Origin: an uncultured Flavobacteriales bacterium
GTDB taxonomy: Bacteria; Bacteroidota; Bacteroidia; Flavobacteriales_E; Vicingaceae
Direction: 5' to 3'
Length of the DNA stretch: 11,300 nt
Assembly: GCA_913059105.1 (NCBI GenBank)
Contig: CAJXRL010000068.1
Coordinates: 1-11,300, forward strand
Shown: one piece after another, positions 1-5,157 of the stretch
Layout of the letters: each line of letters opens with the position of its first letter
Numbering within the stretch: position 1 is the first letter of the stretch
Program-made: the position numbers and the translations under genes
Notes under the pieces: generated by a model
Databases searched by the model: none
The model's input: the letters and a program-made list of their open reading frames with translations, nothing else
Told to the model about the DNA's origin: nothing

Positions 1-41
1 AGAGTAGATCGTCGGCAGCGTCAGATGTGTATAAGAGACAG
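1..41. other. Illumina Nextera adapter (synthetic, not genomic)
   Basis: Bases 9-22 are the Nextera read-1 adapter arm (TCGTCGGCAGCGTC) and bases 23-41 are the 19-base Tn5 mosaic end (AGATGTGTATAAGAGACAG). Bases 1-8 (AGAGTAGA) match, from memory, the Nextera i5 index N504/S504. The same sequence stands inverted at the other end of the window. This is untrimmed library adapter left on an assembled contig; genomic sequence starts at about base 42. Confidence 0.98.
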
Positions 42-355
42 GGAATATTCTCTGAAGTTGTTGTTTGATTATTGACAGGTGGAGTTGACTTTTCTATAAC
101 CGTTGAATTATCTTTCTGAACGGTTGGAGTTTCTATTACTTGAGTTTTGTCGTATCTGGAGTTTACTACATATACAGCGGCTGCTAGAACAACAAATGCC
201 GCCGCAGCCTTAAAGAAAGGGCCATAATTAGCTAAAAATCCTTTTTTGGCAACCACAGATTCAATCTGTTTCCAATCCGCCTCTTGATACGTAAATTGCG
301 GGTCATTCAACTTTGAATGAAGCAATTGTTCTTCGGGTGATAATTTATTTTTCAT
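42..355 (-). CDS. Putative anti-sigma factor, single-pass membrane protein (C-terminus missing)
   Basis: This minus-strand frame starts at the ATG at 355-353 and runs off the genomic sequence at base 42, leaving about 104 codons. The visible protein has a hydrophilic N-terminal part of about 46 residues (MKNKLSPEEQLLHSKL..., with a Trp at residue 28), one transmembrane segment at about residues 47-64 (FFKAAAAFVVLAAAVYVV), then a Thr/Pro/Asn-rich stretch that would face the periplasm. It follows the ECF sigma gene after only 11 bases on the same strand, so the two are almost certainly cotranscribed. Position and topology suggest the membrane anti-sigma partner common beside ECF sigma genes. 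The N-terminal part has no cysteine, so it is not a zinc-binding (ZAS, HxxxCxxC) anti-sigma factor. The frame stays open into the adapter, but those residues are artefactual. The function is inferred from context, not from a recognised domain. Confidence 0.72.
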
Positions 356-366
356 AATATATTTTC

Positions 367-930
367 TCACATTTTCTGCAAATGCGTATTTACCATTTGT
401 TTTAAATTCTTCTTTGCCTTAGATAAGTTTGACTTTGATGTTCCTTCAGAGATTCCCAATTCTTCTGCAATTTCTGCATGACTGTAATCGTCCAAAATAT
501 ATAAGTTAAATACCGTTTGATAAACTGGAGATAACTGTTGTACAAAAGACAACAGTAAATCTGCGTTTAAATCATCAAAAATTCCTTCACTTTCAACCTC
601 TTCAGCAATTTGATGGGCTTCAAGTAATGTTTCGCTCATGGCGAATTTATTTTTGTTTTTACGATAATAGTCAATGGCATTGTTTACCATTATTCTTCTT
701 ATCCAGCCTTCTAAAGAACCATTAAAATTGAATTTTTCAATCTTATCGAAAACCTTTATGAATCCATCTTGAAATAGGTCCTTTGCATCTTCAGGCCTAT
801 TTGCGTATCGCTGACAAACTAGCATCATTGAACTGTACATAGTTTTGTACAACAATTGCTGATAGCCCGCATTTCTTTCCGCGCAGCCTTCCACTATTTT
901 TCTTACATCTGCTTGGTTCGATAAATCCAT
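367..930 (-). CDS. RNA polymerase sigma factor, ECF (sigma-70) family
   Basis: The protein has 187 residues, typical for an extracytoplasmic-function sigma factor, which directs RNA polymerase to a small regulon in response to an envelope signal. Region 2 spans about residues 24-92 and includes the core-binding and -10 recognition stretch around RPEDAKDLFQDGFIKVF (45-61), GSLEGWIRRI (71-80) and NNAIDYYRK. Region 4 spans about 128-182, with the helix-turn-helix LDDYSHAEIAEELGISEGTSKSNLSKAKK (about 146-174) for -35 recognition. There is no region 1.1 or 3, and no extra C-terminal domain. The ATG at 930 begins just before the conserved fold. The next gene downstream encodes a probable membrane anti-sigma factor, which would hold this sigma inactive until a signal arrives. 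I found no TAnnTTTG promoter upstream; such sigma genes often transcribe themselves from a different promoter. The regulon cannot be told from this window. Confidence 0.95.
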   Translation of the reverse strand: MDLSNQADVRKIVEGCAERNAGYQQLLYKTMYSSMMLVCQRYANRPEDAKDLFQDGFIKVFDKIEKFNFNGSLEGWIRRIMVNNAIDYYRKNKNKFAMSETLLEAHQIAEEVESEGIFDDLNADLLLSFVQQLSPVYQTVFNLYILDDYSHAEIAEELGISEGTSKSNLSKAKKNLKQMVNTHLQKM

Positions 931-1011
931 TCCCGATTTTCTGTTCTTATGACGCTAAATTATCCAATGGTTGCCTTACTTTCATTAAAAATAATTTCAG
1001 CAATACATCCA

Positions 1012-1041
1012 TTGATAGGATAAAGCAATTGGTTACTTTTG
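1012..1041 (+). promoter_or_regulatory. Bacteroidota-type promoter of mdh
   Basis: A -33 element TTG (1012-1014) is followed after 19 bases by TACTTTTG (1034-1041), an exact match to the Bacteroidota -7 consensus TAnnTTTG, and then C. Transcription would start near 1047, about 25 bases before the ATG at 1071. This promoter overlaps the longer open frame that begins with TTG at 1029, which argues against that start. The leader before the ATG is A-rich with no Shine-Dalgarno sequence, as is usual in this phylum. Confidence 0.8.
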
Positions 1042-1070
1042 CTAACCTAATCATTTATAAAAAAATACCC

Positions 1071-1997
1071 ATGAAAGTTACAGTTGTAGGCGCCGGTGCA
1101 GTAGGTGCAAGTTGTGCAGAATACATTGCTATTCAGAATTTTGCTTCAGAAGTTGTGTTGGTCGATATTAAGGAAGATTACGCAGAAGGAAAAGCAATGG
1201 ATCTAATGCAAACTTCTTCTTTGTTAGGATTTGATACCAAAATTGTTGGTAGTACAAACGATTATTCAAAAACTGCTGGAAGTGAAGTTGCAGTAATTAC
1301 CTCTGGAATACCAAGAAAACCTGGTATGACAAGAGAAGAATTAATCGGAATAAATGCAGGTATTGTAAAAACTGTTTCGGAAAACTTAGTAAAGCACTCA
1401 CCAGATATTATCATTATTGTGGTTTCTAACCCAATGGATACAATGGCATATTTGGCTCATAAATCTACTGGTTTACCAAAAAACAGAATCATTGGAATGG
1501 GTGGAGCACTTGACAGTGCACGTTTTACTTACAGGTTAGCAGAAGCGTTAGATTGCCCTCAATCTGATGTTAGTGCAATGGTTATTGGTGGTCACTCTGA
1601 CACTGGTATGTTGCCATTAACAAGATTAGCGACTAGAAATAGCGTTAGAATTTCTGAATTCTTATCAACTGAAAGATTAGATGAGGTTGCTCAAGCTACA
1701 ATGGTTGGTGGAGCTACATTAACGAAGATGTTAGGAACAAGTGCATGGTATGCTCCTGGTGCTGCAGTTTCGGCAATGGTTCATGCTATTGCAACAGATT
1801 CTAAAAAAATGTTCGCATGTTCAGCTATGCTAGAAGGTGAGTTTGGTTTGAATGATATTTCAATTGGTGTTCCATGTATTATTGGAAGAAACGGAATTGA
1901 AAAAATTGTTGAAATTGAATTGTCAGAAGCAGAGCAAGATAAATTAACAAAAAGTGCTTCAGCAGTTGCAAAAACAAATACATTGTTAGACGCATAA
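1071..1997 (+). CDS. mdh: Malate dehydrogenase (LDH-like, NAD-dependent)
   Basis: This enzyme interconverts malate and oxaloacetate with NAD(H) in the TCA cycle and acts in the cytoplasm. The 308 residues are a normal length for the LDH-like bacterial malate dehydrogenases. The N-terminal Rossmann fold shows GAGAVGA (residues 7-13) and the NAD ribose-binding Asp32 in VVLVDI. The active-site loop GIPRKPGMTREEL (79-91) carries the substrate-binding arginines Arg82 and Arg88. Asn120 lies in VSNPMD. Asp148 and Arg151 lie in GGALDSARF, and catalytic His175 in VIGGHSDTGMLPLTRLA. The residue after the catalytic His is Ser rather than the usual Gly of the family's GxHGD signature. A TTG 42 bases upstream is in frame but lies inside the promoter, so the ATG directly before the Rossmann strand (MKVTVVGAG) is the start. 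The gene is monocistronic by appearance, with its own promoter and terminator, and divergent from the sigma gene. Confidence 0.96.
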   Translation: MKVTVVGAGAVGASCAEYIAIQNFASEVVLVDIKEDYAEGKAMDLMQTSSLLGFDTKIVGSTNDYSKTAGSEVAVITSGIPRKPGMTREELIGINAGIVKTVSENLVKHSPDIIIIVVSNPMDTMAYLAHKSTGLPKNRIIGMGGALDSARFTYRLAEALDCPQSDVSAMVIGGHSDTGMLPLTRLATRNSVRISEFLSTERLDEVAQATMVGGATLTKMLGTSAWYAPGAAVSAMVHAIATDSKKMFACSAMLEGEFGLNDISIGVPCIIGRNGIEKIVEIELSEAEQDKLTKSASAVAKTNTLLDA

Positions 1998-2016
1998 AGC
2001 CGGTACATTATATAAT

Positions 2017-2049
2017 AAAAGGTGAATGCATTTGTGTTCACCTTTTTTT
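2017..2049 (+). terminator. Intrinsic terminator of mdh
   Basis: A hairpin begins 19 bases after the mdh stop codon. AAAAGGTGAATGC (2017-2029) pairs with GTGTTCACCTTTT (2034-2046) around a 4-base loop. Ten Watson-Crick pairs form the outer stem, with two G-U pairs and a C-G pair near the loop. The descending strand merges into a run of seven T (2043-2049). It lies only 10 bases before the next start codon. Confidence 0.85.
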
Positions 2050-2059
2050 ATTTTCAATT

Positions 2060-2482
2060 ATGATTAAAATTCAGTTGCAAAAAGTTGATATTCCTCCAGG
2101 AGGAATTCATTTGGCGTTAAACGTTACTTTAAGTGAAAAACAAGTGCGCATGGTTGTGGATACCGGTGCTTCAAGGTCTGTTCTAGACTTAGATTTTTTT
2201 AAAGAATTATTCCCTGACGCAGAATTGAAAGAAGAAGAAAGTGATTCAGCAGGAGTTGGAGCCTCAGATCTCACTAGTTTTACTAGTTGGATTCCTTCCT
2301 TTTTTATTGAAGGGTTTGAAGTGAAGGAATATGAATTAGCCTTAATGGATTTAAGTCATGTGAAGGCGTCGTATCTTCATTTAGGCGAAGAGGCAATTTA
2401 TGGAGTTATAGGAGGAGATATACTAGAGCGATTTGAAGCAATCATTGATTACTCTGACTTCAGCTTAACCTTGTTAGATTAA
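2060..2482 (+). CDS. Retropepsin-like aspartic protease, clan AA (DTGAS motif)
   Basis: A 140-residue protein with the hallmarks of a retropepsin-like fold. The catalytic motif VVDTGASRSVLD lies at residues 32-43, with Asp34 as the expected catalytic aspartate. The second hallmark is the late hydrophobic-hydrophobic-Gly strand, here IYGVIGGDIL (113-122). It is followed by FEAIIDYSDFSLTLL, like the closing strands of bacterial homologues. The length fits a single-lobe enzyme, which would need to form a homodimer to build the two-Asp active site. There is no signal peptide or membrane segment, so it should be cytoplasmic. The ATG at 2060 comes 10 bases after the mdh terminator T-run; I see no clear TAnnTTTG promoter, so it may depend on read-through from mdh. 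Its TAA (2480-2482) overlaps the TAA of the convergent gene. Fold confidence is high; substrate and actual protease activity are unknown. Confidence 0.85.
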   Translation: MIKIQLQKVDIPPGGIHLALNVTLSEKQVRMVVDTGASRSVLDLDFFKELFPDAELKEEESDSAGVGASDLTSFTSWIPSFFIEGFEVKEYELALMDLSHVKASYLHLGEEAIYGVIGGDILERFEAIIDYSDFSLTLLD

Positions 2483-5016
2483 GGCCTTAGAACAAGTTTT
2501 TTAGTTTCAATTCTAACTGAATTCGCTACCGTAACAAAATAGATACCTTTTGACAAGTGGCTTATGTCAAGTTGTTTTTTAATTCCGTTTAAATTTTCTT
2601 CCAAAACTAATTGGCCAGAAACATTCCTAATTTCAATATTGTTACTTCCGGCAATTTTCCTTTCTAAGAGTTCAATGGTTAATTCTCCTTTGGTTGGATT
2701 AGGATAAATTTTGAGCATAGAGCCCTCTATTTTTTTAGGGCCATTCAGTTCAGAGAGGGCATTTACCTGTGAGCCATATAGAATTTTGATTCCGCCCGTA
2801 TTCAAGCCAACAACTAAATCTATTATACTATCGCCATTCAAATCTGCACCATTAATAAATGAGCTTAAGCCAAAGTTGGTCATGAAGTTTCTTTCGGTAG
2901 GAATTAAATTGCTTATTGGTTGAACACTATCAATAAAGTTTCTGACAATGTAGTTGTTACCGTCAGGTGCGCCAATAATCATTTGGTTACTTCCTCTGTC
3001 TTTATACATAAAAACACTTTCTACTAAGAAGCCATTGTCCAATGTTCTGAATTTCCATTTTCTGTTAAAATAACTCATGTGAGCATTTGATCCAAATTCA
3101 TCAAAACGATTGTCGCCAACTCCCAATTTATTGGTGTTAAAACATTCGATGTAATGATTAATGCTGTCAATTTTTACAATACGCAGTGCAATCAATAAAC
3201 TACTATCATTGTTTTGAGCGTTGTTTATTGCCATACTATCGCCAATGTGCAACATCTGGTAATTAGGAATATCTTTAAAATGATACCTTACCGTATCACC
3301 ACCAATCCAATATAGAGAATCAATAGGGATATTAAATATTGATTTTGTTGCAGTTCCAAAGTTTGGATAATATGAAATGTCTCCATCTTCTGTGGTAATT
3401 AACTCTAATACTCCATCGTTGTCAATGTCAAATAACTGAGTGCCTCTTGGGGTGAAAAGTTGGTCCTTTATATTTTGAAAAGATTCATTGTGGAATTTAA
3501 AAGCAGCAACCTGACCTGTAACCGCCGTGTCTTCGAAAAGATAGATTGTTCCATCCTTCTGAGTCAATAAAATGTCGCCATCCCCATCTCCATCAATGTC
3601 GCCAGTGCTCGCAGAAGCATAAGCTAGAAAGCTTCTTTTGAAGCCAAAGTGAATTGCTGGAAGGCTAAGGTAATTTCTGTCGACTAATTCAAAACGAGCC
3701 TTGGTTCTTGTGCCAGTATTTTCAAGTAAGGCAAGTTGTTCTATAAATACTGTTGAATCACTAGGAGATAAATACCCTCCATTTCCAACAAGTATGTCTT
3801 GTAATCCATCCTTATTAAAGTCGATAAAAACTGGTTTTGATGTTCGTCCAAAATCCAACGTTTGATCTCTTAGAAACTGTTTCGTTTGTAGTTGAAATTT
3901 ATACTTATTGTTTGTCGAAATATTTTTGTAATACCAAATGTCATCTTTACTAAATGGAGCGATAGGGACGTTTGCTTGATTAGAAGCAACGAGTAGATCC
4001 TTCTTGCCATCATTATTCACATCAATGAGGTAGGTTCCAGCAAATAGCAAATTAATAGGAGTGTCATATTTTGGGAAAGAATCTAATACTTTATAAATTC
4101 TTGAGTTTATATGATATTGAACTGCAGCAGAGTCATCATTGAGCAATAACTTCACTTGATAGGAGCCATCATCAGCGAATAATATGTCGGTACTCGAATT
4201 ATCATCTATATCAAAAGGAGTAACTGTTAAACCTGCCGCATGCTTCAGCCCCTTTTGATATGTAGGGCTTTTAATTCGTTCACCCCGAAAGGCTCCAATA
4301 CCGTGGCAAGTGTCTAAATAAATGCTGTCAAGAACTGTTCCGTCGGGATTTGTGCTTTCAAGAAATGTTCCCCAGCACATGCTTCTTCTTTCATATTTTG
4401 GAATATAATTGTTCTGATTATCTTGGGATAAATTTCTATGATAATCAATCGTTCGTGATTGGAAGACAAAAAGATCTAAGTCATTATCGCCGTCAATATC
4501 ATAAATCCCGGGAATGCTTGTGCTAGTAGGGCTTAGATTTGTAGCTCTTCCTCCAGTGTTATATATGGTTTGAATGGTTGTGGCTAGCTCGCTTTCGAAG
4601 CTCAATCCATCTGAAGAATTACTCGTGTTTTCATACAGCACTAACCTAGAACTTCCAACAAACAAGTCCATTTTTCCATCATTGTTATAATCTCTTGTTA
4701 AAAGAAAGTCGTCCAATGGAGGAAATTTATAAGCATATTGGGGGGCGTAAGTGTAAGAAACAGTATTGGGAATTCCATCGTTAATATAAGTCTTCACTAA
4801 CCCAAAAGTTCTGTCATAAACTACTAAATCAAGTGTGCCATCAAGGTCTAAATCAATTTCATTAAATTGAGCATTGTTAAATCCCCCAGTGAGCGGAGCT
4901 AATAAAGGTTGGTTGTTCTCCATAACGATTATATCAGTCGCTTCTGAATAAGTGTCTTGCGCTTCGGCTGAGGAACAGCTTAGTATTAAGATAGATAATG
5001 ATATAAGGTATTTCAT
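2479..5016 (-). CDS. Secreted FG-GAP/VCBS-repeat protein with type IX secretion sorting domain (copy 1)
   Basis: This 845-residue protein begins with a signal peptide (MKYLISLSILILSCSSAEA|Q, cleavage likely after residue 19). It then carries nine acidic DxDxDG-like repeats of FG-GAP/VCBS type, near residues 55, 109, 173, 269, 332, 399, 473, 530 and 725 (for example DYNNDGKMDL, DFNKDGLQDI, DIDGDGDGDI). Such repeats bind Ca2+ and build beta-propeller-like adhesion or binding domains. About 170 residues between repeats 8 and 9 have no motif I recognise. Residues from about 769 to the end (KIYPNPTKGE ... KKLVLRP) are a type A T9SS C-terminal domain, so the protein should cross the inner membrane by Sec and the outer membrane by T9SS, ending on the cell surface or outside. 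The frame extends to a TTG at 5073, but that codon lies in the -7 element, and alignment with the upstream paralogue supports the ATG at 5016. Ligand and role are unknown. Confidence 0.9.
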   Translation of the reverse strand: MKYLISLSILILSCSSAEAQDTYSEATDIIVMENNQPLLAPLTGGFNNAQFNEIDLDLDGTLDLVVYDRTFGLVKTYINDGIPNTVSYTYAPQYAYKFPPLDDFLLTRDYNNDGKMDLFVGSSRLVLYENTSNSSDGLSFESELATTIQTIYNTGGRATNLSPTSTSIPGIYDIDGDNDLDLFVFQSRTIDYHRNLSQDNQNNYIPKYERRSMCWGTFLESTNPDGTVLDSIYLDTCHGIGAFRGERIKSPTYQKGLKHAAGLTVTPFDIDDNSSTDILFADDGSYQVKLLLNDDSAAVQYHINSRIYKVLDSFPKYDTPINLLFAGTYLIDVNNDGKKDLLVASNQANVPIAPFSKDDIWYYKNISTNNKYKFQLQTKQFLRDQTLDFGRTSKPVFIDFNKDGLQDILVGNGGYLSPSDSTVFIEQLALLENTGTRTKARFELVDRNYLSLPAIHFGFKRSFLAYASASTGDIDGDGDGDILLTQKDGTIYLFEDTAVTGQVAAFKFHNESFQNIKDQLFTPRGTQLFDIDNDGVLELITTEDGDISYYPNFGTATKSIFNIPIDSLYWIGGDTVRYHFKDIPNYQMLHIGDSMAINNAQNNDSSLLIALRIVKIDSINHYIECFNTNKLGVGDNRFDEFGSNAHMSYFNRKWKFRTLDNGFLVESVFMYKDRGSNQMIIGAPDGNNYIVRNFIDSVQPISNLIPTERNFMTNFGLSSFINGADLNGDSIIDLVVGLNTGGIKILYGSQVNALSELNGPKKIEGSMLKIYPNPTKGELTIELLERKIAGSNNIEIRNVSGQLVLEENLNGIKKQLDISHLSKGIYFVTVANSVRIETKKLVLRP

Positions 5017-5070
5017 AAGGGTTCTGCTACTTAACGGGTCAAGTGGTTGAAGGTTGTTATGTTTGAGATT

Positions 5071-5078
5071 CAAAATTA
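5071..5078 (-). promoter_or_regulatory. Probable -7 promoter element of FG-GAP copy 1
   Basis: On the minus strand the sequence TAATTTTG (5078 down to 5071) matches TAnnTTTG. It lies 55 bases before the ATG at 5016, nearly the same spacing as in the upstream paralogue (54). No TTG is present at the expected -33 distance, so support is partial. The 141-base gap between the two paralogues (5017-5157) contains no clear terminator for the upstream copy, so read-through cotranscription is also possible. Confidence 0.45.
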
Positions 5079-5157
5079 TTCAAATAAGTTCCATAAGGAG
5101 ATTGTTTAGATGGATTATGTTTGAATAAGGATAGACAATCAAATTGATAGATTAAAT

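Noticed and set aside
1029..1070. Longer mdh start at a TTG adding 14 residues
   Set aside because: The codons overlap the TAnnTTTG promoter element, and the ATG at 1071 opens the conserved Rossmann fold exactly.
1781..2041. Antisense open frame over the end of mdh
   Set aside because: It lies opposite a well-conserved enzyme, shows no recognisable domain, and is explained as a shadow frame.
2711..2923. Short plus-strand frames opposite the FG-GAP genes (also 6848-7096)
   Set aside because: Both lie antisense to conserved repeats and have no features of real proteins.
4960..5016. Lipoprotein signal in copy 1 (ILSC)
   Set aside because: The -2 residue is a poor lipobox fit, a standard AEA|Q cleavage site follows, and T9SS cargo normally carries a type I signal peptide.
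5017..5073. N-terminal extension of FG-GAP copy 1 from a TTG
   Set aside because: The TTG lies within the -7 element, and the extension would bury the signal peptide behind 19 polar residues not matched in the paralogue.
5101..5157. Terminator for FG-GAP copy 2 in the gap between the paralogues
   Set aside because: Only weak complementarity (ATTGT/ACAAT) and no T-run on the minus strand.
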